From PHAA01 sp022706565 (GTDB lineage: Bacteria > Bacillota > Syntrophomonadia > Syntrophomonadales > Syntrophomonadaceae): 64,000 nucleotides of DNA. Below are positions 53,201-61,683 of the stretch, one piece after another. The stretch's first letter is position 1, and each line of letters opens with the position of its first letter. The notes beneath the pieces were generated by a model. That model was not told the DNA's origin. It was given only the letters and a program-made list of their open reading frames with translations, and did no database searches. The DNA is taken from contig JAXGLD010000004.1 of assembly GCA_040769385.1 (NCBI GenBank), positions 310,001 to 374,000 on the forward strand. The letters run 5' to 3'. Both the position numbers and the translations under genes were made by a program.

Positions 53201-56139
53201 CCACCCTTGGATTTGATTTCATCGACCAACACTTCTATATTGATTCCAAGAGATTCTTGCCTCTTTGCTCTTTTCTCATCGATGTCATCTCTTATCTTCT
53301 TCAAAGCATCAAACTGTAGGTATTGTCTTTTGGTGTCCAAACTCTCAACAGTCAGTAGTTCAACGTTGAAATTTGATCGGTCTTCTTCGGACAATACGTG
53401 ATCGATGGTCGCCTGTTCAAGTATGTTGCGGGTTTCCCGGATATCGTCCCTAAGCCTTTGTTGCACCTCATATTCTTTAACCCTTAGCTCCTTCTGGCAC
53501 TGTGTTCTTAACATTTCTTCGGGCATTAGCTTCTGAATTACGTTTTCCGCTGCCAGAAAATCATATCTGTCCAAATGTTTTAAGAATACTTCCATAGGTT
53601 TGCTGTTTTCACACATCAAGTCCGAAAGTGACTGTTCCCATTCAATAGCTTTTGTGACAAGTGATTTTGTATCGTCCTCTATAGGCGGGTGCGGCAAAAT
53701 GAGTAAAGGCATCCGCAAAGCATCTTTCCAATCGAGCACATGAAGGTCATTTTCCATTGAGTGAGGTTTAAGGAAATCAGCAACAAAAATGGACGTCAAC
53801 CTGAATGCTAGATTCAACATCCAAAACTGAGCATTTTCTATGTGGTTATCATCGTCGTTTAATAGTTGAAGTTTTCGGCGCGTGTTTTGTTCTAATTGAG
53901 GCCAGATCTTCTGTAGGTTGTGGCGTATTTCTTCGACTTGTCGGTCAAACCAACTCTCCCCATCAATGCTTGCAATTCCGAATGAAGCAGATTCGATCCA
54001 ATCATGGAAATATGAACCCAACTCACTGAGATGCCTGGACAACTGTTGCGCCGCCTTGCCATACATCTCTTCGTCAGTGTCCCTTATCAGTTTGCTGATC
54101 TTCCGCCCATCCGATAGGAACTCATCATAGACATTCCTCACTTTATGGATATCTTTGATTTCATTGTTTTCAATGACTTGGAAAGCATCCTGAAAAGGAC
54201 TCTGATCAGAATCAATTAGGTTCTTTAAGACTATACTGGCTCGAGGATAACCTCGCCGGTGGTTCCTAAACCTTTGTTTCCAGTCGCGTATGTTTGCAAC
54301 CTGCTCTTCAGAACGTTGTTTCCAGCTTTGGGACCAATTCAGGCCTCTTAAAGAACGCTGATTCATTGCGGTCCCATATGACGAACTCGCTTTCTTTAGA
54401 GGCATAAAGAATTGTAGCCAAAGATCGTCCTGGCTCTTGATATGTTTGATCGCGTCATCCAACCAGGTTAAGGCGCTTGTTTCTGGTGCATAAAATACAG
54501 GTCTGAGCGATATGGCTCCCATAAGGTAGGCAGTAATATTTTCGGATTCACCCAGGAGTGATGCCAAAATTTTTACCGGCTCAGGGTATTGCTCACATAA
54601 ACCAAATAAAATATCTTTTTCCTCAATATCTGTCCATTCCGAACTCTGCGCAAGCAACGCTGCCAGGAATACCCACGACAGAATTCTCTTTCCGTTTGTT
54701 TCTTGAGTTGCATTTTCTACTTCTCGGCATAACCAATACGGAGTAGATAAATCGCCTTCCAATACTCCCTGACTGATTAGACTGGTGTATGAGCAACTTG
54801 TCTCATAAATGGGTTCAACAACCTGGGCGCGTTCAGTTGTTTTATCTATAATCATCTCCACCGGAGGACTGCTGAATGTATCAGAACCTGTACTGATTTC
54901 GGGCATTTCGCTTATGGTGCCATTATCCTTGTCTTCTTTTAAAAAGTTATCATTAAAATCATTTAAGAATGCATCCTCAGATTCTTCCTGGCAAATTACT
55001 GTAGTATCCCTCAACGGTTCCGCAGTTACGTTGTCTACTTCAGTTTTCCCCAACTGACTTTGGATACCTGCATTCTCGTCATATTCGGATGTTAATGGTT
55101 CCGGGGTGGCCCTTTCGATGTCTTCTTTTCCCATTTCGGGACCAAAACCCATACCACCTTGATCAGTTTCTGAAGTGTCAGGTACCTCTCGGACAGACTC
55201 CGGTGATTCATCAAGGTGAACTGTATCTTCTTTCACACTCTCGGTGGTGGCTTGTGTGTAGTCAGCTAGACTACCTATTAGCCGGGTTATTTCCTGGCGT
55301 ATACTGTTACGATCCTGATTAGCTTTATCTTCCTCCTCCGCACTAACATGTTTCCGAGAACGTATCTCTTCATACTTCTCGCAATTAATAATGATGGTAT
55401 GCAAAGACTCCGTAATCTGCTCCATAAGTTTTTCATCTGTCGTCATATAAACCTGAGCATCAAGAATCAGGTGCGAGTCAAGCTTCAAGTACCTTAAAGT
55501 TCCTATCACTTCTTCAGTAAACATATTCAGTATGGTAATCATCTTGGCTTCTGCCTGTTTTCGTTTCCCAAAATCGTCTTTATGCTGTTCCCATTTAATA
55601 GTAAATTCACTTAGAAGTGCATCAATCTCGTCGAAGTCGCCTTGAAATTGCCCTTCTGCTATCGCTTTGATAATTCTCTTAAAAGTGCCAGGTATATTTA
55701 CAGCGTTCCTCTTGGGCGAAGGCTCGTTTTCTTGAATACTCGTACGGATCTGCATTGGATCTCTGTTATTTGCTAATTCGAACACAATCTTTTGCGTATA
55801 TTGGTCGTTATTTGTGCATAGATAAAAAAGCATGTTGCGAAAATCTAAATCGATTGGTTCTTGTTCAACTCGATTTCTTATTTCGTCGCGAGTATTTCCT
55901 TCAAAGTCCCATTGATTATGCTTGAGCTTCTCCTTGAAATATTCTGAGACCATTAGTCCTCTGGTCTTATTCTTCCACCAACCTATGATGGCTTTCTTCT
56001 TTTCCGCTATAGCAGGCTTGGATGGACTGTCAGTCCATTTGAATTTGCTTACTAAGTCCTTGTAGGACTGATCTATTTCCCTATCGGTCAAAGCGGCTAC
56101 GTACCATTCAATAAATTGATTAAACGAACGAATTTTCAT
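50242..56139 (-). CDS. giant ORC/STAND-like ATPase, 1965 residues
   Basis: I use ATG 56139 after GGGGTGG; GTG 56154 is an alternative. Residues ~1-130 form a helical N-terminal domain. An acidic, low-complexity linker covers ~300-450, and a long helical region ~470-1080. Residues ~1100-1240 form an alpha/beta part (YDVLAVYDRPNED, then GRFPIILFLGRMTSNQRQEW). An ATPase then follows: GGRQLGKSALLH (Walker A, ~1280), ILLLLDEADNFL (Walker B, ~1365), and a winged-helix region. Another STAND-like helical part has TGGWPFLLSEVWKSI at ~1845. This looks like a sensor/switch protein. It starts 118 bases after the SbcC-like gene and couples to the HEPN gene. Confidence 0.75.
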   Translation of the reverse strand: MKIRSFNQFIEWYVAALTDREIDQSYKDLVSKFKWTDSPSKPAIAEKKKAIIGWWKNKTRGLMVSEYFKEKLKHNQWDFEGNTRDEIRNRVEQEPIDLDFRNMLFYLCTNNDQYTQKIVFELANNRDPMQIRTSIQENEPSPKRNAVNIPGTFKRIIKAIAEGQFQGDFDEIDALLSEFTIKWEQHKDDFGKRKQAEAKMITILNMFTEEVIGTLRYLKLDSHLILDAQVYMTTDEKLMEQITESLHTIIINCEKYEEIRSRKHVSAEEEDKANQDRNSIRQEITRLIGSLADYTQATTESVKEDTVHLDESPESVREVPDTSETDQGGMGFGPEMGKEDIERATPEPLTSEYDENAGIQSQLGKTEVDNVTAEPLRDTTVICQEESEDAFLNDFNDNFLKEDKDNGTISEMPEISTGSDTFSSPPVEMIIDKTTERAQVVEPIYETSCSYTSLISQGVLEGDLSTPYWLCREVENATQETNGKRILSWVFLAALLAQSSEWTDIEEKDILFGLCEQYPEPVKILASLLGESENITAYLMGAISLRPVFYAPETSALTWLDDAIKHIKSQDDLWLQFFMPLKKASSSYGTAMNQRSLRGLNWSQSWKQRSEEQVANIRDWKQRFRNHRRGYPRASIVLKNLIDSDQSPFQDAFQVIENNEIKDIHKVRNVYDEFLSDGRKISKLIRDTDEEMYGKAAQQLSRHLSELGSYFHDWIESASFGIASIDGESWFDRQVEEIRHNLQKIWPQLEQNTRRKLQLLNDDDNHIENAQFWMLNLAFRLTSIFVADFLKPHSMENDLHVLDWKDALRMPLLILPHPPIEDDTKSLVTKAIEWEQSLSDLMCENSKPMEVFLKHLDRYDFLAAENVIQKLMPEEMLRTQCQKELRVKEYEVQQRLRDDIRETRNILEQATIDHVLSEEDRSNFNVELLTVESLDTKRQYLQFDALKKIRDDIDEKRAKRQESLGINIEVLVDEIKSKGGVSELGYWEKVEEFLTKAQEALNNGKLPVADEYLHFAEQIIDTGTVPEIVSSKSDGHYVREFAANFTDIMRLFRDQQKPTEIINDLSRGKSYPGLNMKRVPGARYEEIKEGLMSWLRMKSNASQVHLVKILKYMGFQHPEPELVRSDNKSTHYTVRMSAGSISPLADFGSQRNNQYDVLAVYDRPNEDTIAQLIQEYKLAGRFPIILFLGRMTSNQRQEWSLFCKIQRLTAMMVDELLMYYLATQRESRLPAAVSCGVAWGYAMPYRSFGLIPPEIFRGREDMISELISPQGSCIVYGGRQLGKSALLHTVQRQYHTPDRDFYVIYDDIRNLGDPQGIHQTAEVWSILRERLIGHGVLNKKASDDQAKLVEQVVDAFQMKPQMRILLLLDEADNFLSKDAANNFEVLHGLRRLMDRTDRRFKAVVCGLHSVQRYCSGENHPFAQMMSADPLVVGPLSPKGALSLISEPLTAIGFDMQDSEAYNAMLQILSYTNYHPALIQHFCSELIKLVRKSHEIPPYKISIADVEAVYRKKEVRSFMRERFNWTIDLDPRYTVMVYTMVQEQLYDHDGYRREFTPMDIMKLATQSWPEGFKKLPPEEFKSLLKELMGLGVLVQRDNGNYRLRNGNVVRALGSEQEIADRIEDLASQPPPPRHTDAHNLRLVIGDTVEQRSPLTVKQAGDLTTMQSGVGIVFGSKALGVSGVPATLKYIAGSRPEDSSIVYETIPPEMVTYRQIRDRIDTLLKRRLKRKIILYSQADQLDSRDMPLTDFMFQMSYHLKQQRKRPFSLKWITAFDAKMAYEWFIDEKTGWQQVENQVDAVVTLSRWDEEMIKRFLSDAEIPNTQQIIERIMKVTGGWPFLLSEVWKSIRRNRDTRPDPRTAADQLDQRMEQNHEDILNRFVSATGIYDVPGGHELIQVFNKLDYISWDDLQDAIALQPENFEPGSYSQAEAGARTLNRMGILVDDMKGLIVEPVFLGAVNRIEKLA

Positions 56140-56272
56140 CAAAATCCACCCCACTTTATTATTTCTGGTGATTTGCGTAATTTCCGAACAAATAACCTGC
56201 TTTGAGATGAAACATACTTCTGTCCCAAGGACGTAAAACTAAGTAATGCCGTGGAATTGAACTCACTCTGCC

Positions 56273-58690
56273 CTACATCTTAATAATATTGCCTCCCAGC
56301 AGGTTGGCTGTTTCTGGGGTGCAAGTGGTGAAAATAACCTGGTGCTTTTCGGCAAAAGCCTTGATTAAGTCGGAGGCGGTCCGCTTCCGATCTGGGTCGA
56401 GATCCACCAGGCAGTCGTCCAAGACTATGAAATGCTGGTCGTCGCCAAATATATGCTCCAAAATCGCCAAACGCAAGGCCAAAGCTATCGAGTCATAAGT
56501 CCCAGTGGACAGTAAGTCCACTGGGATATCCATTTCTCCACCCTTTTCCAGCCGAAGCTGAAATTTTTCATCAATGTGGCCCGCGCTGAAATTTCCTTTT
56601 GTTAACATCACAGCGTACCTGGAAAACGAATCTGCGACCGGTCGGAAGGAACTGCTGTCCATTCTAGCCCGGGTGGCTTCGAAAGCGCCTTTTATCTTTA
56701 ACATAGTCTCCGCTAGTCCTAGCTTATGCCGAAATATCTCTTCCCCCTGACGGTATTCCGCCTCGAGTTCTTCATAGGATATTTCAGGCAGGCTATTCTC
56801 GGCATCATAATATTCTTCTTTCAGCTTATGTAACGATGTCTGATAATCATCAAGCGCCCTACGTAACTGGTTAAGATCACTACGGAACTGCTCAGCACTA
56901 CTATATCCATCCGGTAGGGGTGCTAATGTGGCAAGCTCCTCCATGTCGCTTTTTATGGCGGTCTTTATTTCAATAATCTTCTCTAGGAGTCCCTCAGAAT
57001 TTGTATATTCCTGCCGCCACTGCTTGATGCTCTCTTCTAGAACCATCTTACTTGCTAATACTTCAATCCTTTTACGCGTCAACTCACTAAAGGCCGCTTC
57101 TACTTGTGCCTGACCCCTTATTCCTTCGAGATCTCCGAAACGATTTAGTCTGATTAACATATCCTCATAGGTCTCACCCTCAAGCAATTCAACAATTTGC
57201 TTATCCAGACTCCTTATTTCAACCGCTATTGCCTCGAGCTTATCCTTATGTAATTTGGCTGCCTCAATACTACTCACACCCAATCGCTTTAAGGTGGTCT
57301 CCAGTGCAGTCCGGCTTTCGTCATAAGCACTGCGCAGTTGAGCAAAATCTATGTCGCCACTTTTTATCTCTAGAGATATCGCCTCACTATCAAAGCGGAT
57401 ATAACCATTCGCCTTGAACGAGCCAACTGGTCCCAATATCTTAGGAGGCTCCAGATCTGTGGTTATAGTAACTGGGCCCCCGATGTTACAGTGAATTAAG
57501 TTCCCAAGCATGACGCCCGACTGCATTTTGGCTTGAGCGGTATGCATTACCTGAATGAATCCCTCCAAAGCACTAATGTCCTCTTTGCTGACCAAGGATA
57601 TGCCTTGACTATCACTTGATAAATCATTCCTCCGCTTGTTAAGATCCTCAAGCCTGTCCAGACGCTTCTGCAGTGCTTCTTTCTCTGAGAGCCGGGCCAC
57701 TTTCTCCTTTTCCGCCTCCAATTTTCCGTTCTCTACTTCCAGGTTCGCCAGATCAAGCTCCAATTGCTCTAGTTTTGCCTCATTCCTTGGCCAATCCTGA
57801 TTTATTTTCGCAAGTACAACAAGGTCTTTCTCATTCTGTAGCATTCTAGGTTCCAAAAGTGACCTCTTTATCACATCATCTTCTATCCGCTCCATCTGAT
57901 TCTTCTGCTGCCGTTTTTCCGCCAATACGCGCTCCATCTCTTCCAACCGACTGTATGCATCATCAAATTTTGTTTGCATAATCCGGGCATCTTGGGCATC
58001 CCGGTGCAATCGTTCCTTTTCATAATAGGCTTTTAGAACCTCCCCCACACCGCTAACGTAGGGATTACTGAGCCCCCGGTTTTTCTCAGGACAACTCCTC
58101 TCTACATCCCATCGTTTAATTATGTTTTCTATCTCGGCATTCAGCCTGATACCAAAGGCATCAATGGAGACCCCGTCGAGTTCCATGATCGCTTTTCTCA
58201 ACAAAGTGCTCACCTCTTGGGTAGCTTCCCGGTTATTGGTCATCCTCTGAAGCGCCTCTCGAAAATTGGCCTGCCGGGCAAAAAGCATGTTGCTGTACGT
58301 CCCTTCACCGAATCTCAAAATACCATGCAAAGCCTTAGCAATCTTGTCTTCACTGGCTAGTTTCTCGCCCTTGGGTGTGATTAACTGCACAGAGGGCTTG
58401 CTTCCCCAGGTCTTAGTGACTGTATATTGACCGTCCTGTCCGACTAGGACCAACTGGCCATCAATTATGTCGCCATCCGGTAAAGGCATAAATTTGGCAT
58501 AGAAATCCCTATCTGCCGCCGATCTCCGATCATATTTTAATGCTTTGAACATGACGGCATAGATACCCTCTATCAGGGTGCTCTTACCCGTCTCGTTATC
58601 ACCTATCAACACGTTTATCCCATCATGGAAATCCAATGACCGATCCCTTATTCCCGCAAACCTCTGGCAACTATATCTTTTGATAATCAT
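56273..58690 (-). CDS. YhaN/SbcC/Rad50-like ATPase
   Basis: 805 residues; ATG 58690 overlaps the stop of the phosphoesterase gene (ATGA). The N-terminal head has LIGDNETGKSTLIEG (Walker A, residues 30-44). The C-terminal head has a STGTYDSIALALRLA signature in place of the usual LSGGQ, and FIVLDDCLVDLDPDRK (Walker B/D-loop). Two long coiled-coil arms lie between. At their tip is a beta-rich stretch (NLIHCNIGGPVTITTDLE, then FKANGYIRFDSEAISLEIKSG) instead of the CxxC zinc hook. This is the YhaN-like version of the Mre11-Rad50 ATPase, which controls nuclease access to DNA ends. Confidence 0.82.
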   Translation of the reverse strand: MIIKRYSCQRFAGIRDRSLDFHDGINVLIGDNETGKSTLIEGIYAVMFKALKYDRRSAADRDFYAKFMPLPDGDIIDGQLVLVGQDGQYTVTKTWGSKPSVQLITPKGEKLASEDKIAKALHGILRFGEGTYSNMLFARQANFREALQRMTNNREATQEVSTLLRKAIMELDGVSIDAFGIRLNAEIENIIKRWDVERSCPEKNRGLSNPYVSGVGEVLKAYYEKERLHRDAQDARIMQTKFDDAYSRLEEMERVLAEKRQQKNQMERIEDDVIKRSLLEPRMLQNEKDLVVLAKINQDWPRNEAKLEQLELDLANLEVENGKLEAEKEKVARLSEKEALQKRLDRLEDLNKRRNDLSSDSQGISLVSKEDISALEGFIQVMHTAQAKMQSGVMLGNLIHCNIGGPVTITTDLEPPKILGPVGSFKANGYIRFDSEAISLEIKSGDIDFAQLRSAYDESRTALETTLKRLGVSSIEAAKLHKDKLEAIAVEIRSLDKQIVELLEGETYEDMLIRLNRFGDLEGIRGQAQVEAAFSELTRKRIEVLASKMVLEESIKQWRQEYTNSEGLLEKIIEIKTAIKSDMEELATLAPLPDGYSSAEQFRSDLNQLRRALDDYQTSLHKLKEEYYDAENSLPEISYEELEAEYRQGEEIFRHKLGLAETMLKIKGAFEATRARMDSSSFRPVADSFSRYAVMLTKGNFSAGHIDEKFQLRLEKGGEMDIPVDLLSTGTYDSIALALRLAILEHIFGDDQHFIVLDDCLVDLDPDRKRTASDLIKAFAEKHQVIFTTCTPETANLLGGNIIKM

Positions 58691-59799
58691 GCTCTCACCT
58701 CCATCATCAATTCGTAAGCCATCTGCAGAGCATCCTCATCATCAGCGAGAGCATGCAAAAGCTGTTGAGGAAAAGAACCATCAGTAAATTCCCGAGCTAT
58801 CTTATCCGAACTTATTTTTATTCCGAGCTCGAAGTCGTCTAAGAATAAGCATGCTAATTTTTGTTCCAAAGCCTTCGCCACTATCCGTAAATACTCATAG
58901 GTTTCCTCAGGTACCCGGCCGGTTAAATGGATTCGAGCAACCAATGTCTCTGGATTCTCAGACAATAGGGCTCCCTGTAAACGCTCAAGATCGTCTGAGC
59001 AAGTGATGGAATGATGCTCATCAATGAAACGGAATGTACCGGTTTGGACCAATTCGGCGGTAACCACATGCTTATCATCCACTTCAATGAGCCATGCGTG
59101 TCCCTGGTGGCGGCAATCCAATCCGTCAGGTTCCGGGGTGCCGGGATTGAACATCCTCCAATCCCTGACTGATCGCCCTACGGGCCAAGCTACATGGGTA
59201 TGCCCTAGTAGCCAGACATCCATTGGCAGTCTCTCTAAATCCTTAGCTGTCATATAATAGTATCGTGTGTCGAGGTCAGGAGATAAACCCTCTAGTGAAC
59301 CATGTGCAACCCCAATATTGATCTGCCCGGTATCGATCGTCGCCCCACTTATCCACCCAAGGTTGTGGGTATCGCTATGTTTGGAGTGGCATGGTGCCGG
59401 ATAAATCGTCACGTCCAACCCGTAATTTGATAAGGACACTGGTTCCTCACGCCCAAGGAAGATGAGTTTGTCATCAGCATCCTTCTTAAATACTTGCCAA
59501 AAGCCTATAATCTCTTGATAATAATCATGGTTACCAGGAAGGAGAAGTACGCATTCCCCCTGGAACAAGTTCAGTTCGTGGGCACACTGGGCGATTGTCT
59601 TTTTGTCAATCCCTTTTATGTTGTGGAACAGATCGCCGGAAATCACGAATAGGTTGCAATTGCTCTCGTTGGCTAGCGAGACCATCCTCCCCAGCACCTT
59701 CGATCGGGCCTGCTGCAACATGCCGCGGACCGGTTCGGGATAAGCATTAAACTTCATTCCGATATGTAAGTCAGCAGTATGAAATATCTTTATCGACAC
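58687..59799 (-). CDS. YhaO/SbcD/Mre11-like metallophosphoesterase
   Basis: About 370 residues from GTG 59799, which follows GGGGAGGGGGATGG; the longer frame to 59856 lacks a site. All calcineurin-like motifs are present: HTADLHIGM, VISGDLFHN, LLPGNHDYYQ, AHGSLEG and LLGHTHVAWP, giving a two-metal nuclease centre. The capping C-terminal domain includes VARIHLTGRVPEETYEYL. It would form a nuclease complex with the ATPase encoded by the overlapping next gene. It is the first gene of the four-gene locus. Confidence 0.85.
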   Translation of the reverse strand: MSIKIFHTADLHIGMKFNAYPEPVRGMLQQARSKVLGRMVSLANESNCNLFVISGDLFHNIKGIDKKTIAQCAHELNLFQGECVLLLPGNHDYYQEIIGFWQVFKKDADDKLIFLGREEPVSLSNYGLDVTIYPAPCHSKHSDTHNLGWISGATIDTGQINIGVAHGSLEGLSPDLDTRYYYMTAKDLERLPMDVWLLGHTHVAWPVGRSVRDWRMFNPGTPEPDGLDCRHQGHAWLIEVDDKHVVTAELVQTGTFRFIDEHHSITCSDDLERLQGALLSENPETLVARIHLTGRVPEETYEYLRIVAKALEQKLACLFLDDFELGIKISSDKIAREFTDGSFPQQLLHALADDEDALQMAYELMMEVRA

Positions 59800-59999
59800 T
59801 TCCCATCCCCCTCCCCTTGAAGAGATATAGCCAGATATTCTACAAATTGTGAGCATTTACCTTTTTGATCTATTTATTTATACGGTCCTGCTGCGTGGAA
59901 TTGAAATGTTAATTGCTAAAATGAATGTCTTAGGTCTGAAACGGGGGGCTTGTTAAAACTGAATGAATGTTAGGCCATGGATCAGTTATGCTTCTCGTC

Positions 60000-60048
60000 C
60001 CTATTGTTACACCAATAATAACGCACGTTATTGGTAGCGGTCAATAGG
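60000..60048. promoter_or_regulatory. nested inverted repeat upstream of the YhaO-like gene
   Basis: CCTATTG (60000-60006) and CAATAGG (60042-60048) enclose ACCAATAA (60011-60018) and TTATTGGT (60028-60035). The spacing suggests a dimeric or tetrameric operator, or a cruciform. It is about 200 bases upstream of the four-gene locus at 59799 and 118 bases beyond the stop of the next gene, in a 366-base gap with no gene. Confidence 0.5.
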
Positions 60049-60108
60049 ATGGCTTGAATTGCTTGTGCAGAAGCACTATGTAGCGTAAGATTGTCCAGGC
60101 TAAAACCA

Positions 60109-60137
60109 CGATACCAGCAACCAGAATGTTGGTATCG
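60109..60137. repeat. 8-bp inverted repeat in the same gap
   Basis: CGATACCA (60109-60116) and TGGTATCG (60130-60137) form a perfect stem with a 13-base loop. It lies just downstream of the cyclotransferase-like gene stop (minus strand) and lacks a T-run, so it is probably not a simple terminator. Confidence 0.45.
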
Positions 60138-60165
60138 CAACCTGCTCAACCTAGAGCCTGATTCG

Positions 60166-60648
60166 TTACCCTACCTGCTTCTCTCTTGCCAGGCTCTCCA
60201 ATGTAGTAAACGAGGCCAGGCGTTCCACATATTCAGGCGTGAGGTACCCCTCGCCCGCCAGTAGATGGCCAAGGTATTCCTCAGTGGGATACAAGCCGTC
60301 CCGCTGCTGCTTGGGATTTGCTATGTAAACCAACGCTTTATGAATAGCGCCATCGGGCTCGGTCACCACATCCAGCATCACCTTCAGATAGTGGTTAGGA
60401 TACGCTTCGTATCCATCCAGGGACTTAATGCCGGCTTCATCCGTCTGGTACAGGATGCCTTCGACGGTGCCATTGGGAGTGGGGATGATGTTGGCGTATC
60501 CCTTCCCCTCGACCCGACCCGACGCCTTCTTGTCGAAACACAATTCCCATCCGCTTAACACTGCACTGCATGCGCCGTAGATGGGTGCCCGGGCGGACAT
60601 CCTCTGCTTGTCCATGTTTGATCCATAAGCAAAATAAGAAACTATCAT
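60166..60648 (-). CDS. gamma-glutamylcyclotransferase-like protein 1
   Basis: 160 residues. SYFAYGSNMDKQRM at the N-terminus is the YGSN substrate loop, and LDGYEAYPNHY contains the catalytic glutamate of the GGCT/AIG2-like fold. Such enzymes cyclise gamma-glutamyl amines to 5-oxoproline, and some act on unrelated small molecules. The start overlaps the stop of the next GGCT-like gene (TAATG), so the two are translated together. Confidence 0.85.
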   Translation of the reverse strand: MIVSYFAYGSNMDKQRMSARAPIYGACSAVLSGWELCFDKKASGRVEGKGYANIIPTPNGTVEGILYQTDEAGIKSLDGYEAYPNHYLKVMLDVVTEPDGAIHKALVYIANPKQQRDGLYPTEEYLGHLLAGEGYLTPEYVERLASFTTLESLAREKQVG

Positions 60649-61031
60649 TATATATACCTCCCCATCATCTTTTCATCGTTCCATGGCTGCGAATCAAGTC
60701 CGATCTTATTCCCGGGATTCACTTCCCCGTTCCAGATATAGACCTGCACGCTAATGTCTTTCTCTCCTACCCTGGCCCCTACCACTTGGCGGGTGTAAAG
60801 CCAACCATTGCCCTCCAGTCTATCCAGTCTGGCGAGGATCTGATCATCCACCTGGTAAACCTCACCCATCACCCTCTCACCACTTGCGGGGATGATTCCC
60901 GGGTAGCTCCCCAAGTTGTAGAGTGCATACCCCTGTAGAGTGGCCTCTCCCATGAATTCCACGCCCTTTAAGAAATAATCGTGGTTGTAACGACCGCTCA
61001 ACAATGTGCCATAGACAAATACCGGCGTCAT
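60648..61031 (-). CDS. AIG2/gamma-glutamylcyclotransferase-like protein 2
   Basis: About 127 residues from ATG 61031, after GGGGGGAA; this overlaps the upstream stop (ATGA). PVFVYGTLLSGRYNHDYF is the YGTLL loop of the AIG2-like group, followed by GEVYQVDDQILARLDRLEGN with the conserved acidic helix. It is a different subfamily from protein 1. Substrates unknown. Three genes in a row overlap (61591 to 60166), which indicates one operon. Confidence 0.85.
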   Translation of the reverse strand: MTPVFVYGTLLSGRYNHDYFLKGVEFMGEATLQGYALYNLGSYPGIIPASGERVMGEVYQVDDQILARLDRLEGNGWLYTRQVVGARVGEKDISVQVYIWNGEVNPGNKIGLDSQPWNDEKMMGRYI

Positions 61032-61591
61032 ATCAGTTCCCCCCACACACCTTCACTATCCGACCGTGGTGAATATTCTCTCTGGTAAACGGATCTGCAG
61101 ACCTCAAGATCGATGTCATACTCAAGGAATTTCTGCAGCGAATGTTGAATGCTGCTGTTAGTGAACAAACAAGCGGTCACCTTCCATCGATCAGAACTTA
61201 TGCTGTGCTTGGTTTTGTATACCTCAAGTTTGAACGCATGCCGGGATGCAGCATAAAGCCGTTCCATCAGTTCATTGCTTACACGACTGAGATCAATCAT
61301 CTCGTTTTTCTTGAACTCTGCCAGCGTTTCATCGATCAACGAGATGACTTCAGGATTCTCTACCCCATACCCCGCCATCATCAACATGGCATCCTCGACC
61401 ATCGCATCGACGTGCGGTACCCACCGGTCGATCAGTTGGCCGCCATTCGACAGAGAAGGTTTTCTTTCGAAAACCAACATCGTTCTTAATCCCTCATATA
61501 ACATGAGCCGGTGGTTGAATTGAATCCCGCTGCTGTTCTGGTCCGCCTTGCCAAAAATCAGTTCGCTGGTACATGTTGTTGCCATAAACAA
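61028..61591 (-). CDS. hypothetical protein, 187 residues, in the GGCT operon
   Basis: Starts ATG 61591 or 61585, after AAAGGGG. No family recognised. Features: a Leu/Glu-rich helical middle (VEDAMLMMAGYGVENPEVISLIDETLAEFKKN), and a C-terminal alpha/beta part with DRWKVTACLFTNSSIQHSLQKFLEYDIDLE. It ends overlapping the next gene by four bases. A competing frame that begins MKGVFVYGNN covers its 5' end and could mean the true start belongs to another GGCT-like piece (see rejected items). Role unknown. Confidence 0.55.
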   Translation of the reverse strand: MFMATTCTSELIFGKADQNSSGIQFNHRLMLYEGLRTMLVFERKPSLSNGGQLIDRWVPHVDAMVEDAMLMMAGYGVENPEVISLIDETLAEFKKNEMIDLSRVSNELMERLYAASRHAFKLEVYKTKHSISSDRWKVTACLFTNSSIQHSLQKFLEYDIDLEVCRSVYQREYSPRSDSEGVWGELI

Positions 61592-61683
61592 AAACCCCTT
61601 TCATCAATTTTATATCCTTATGATAGTCCCATCGATGATAGGGGTATATGAAGCTGAGCTTCTGTTTTTGTGGAAGGCGCGAA

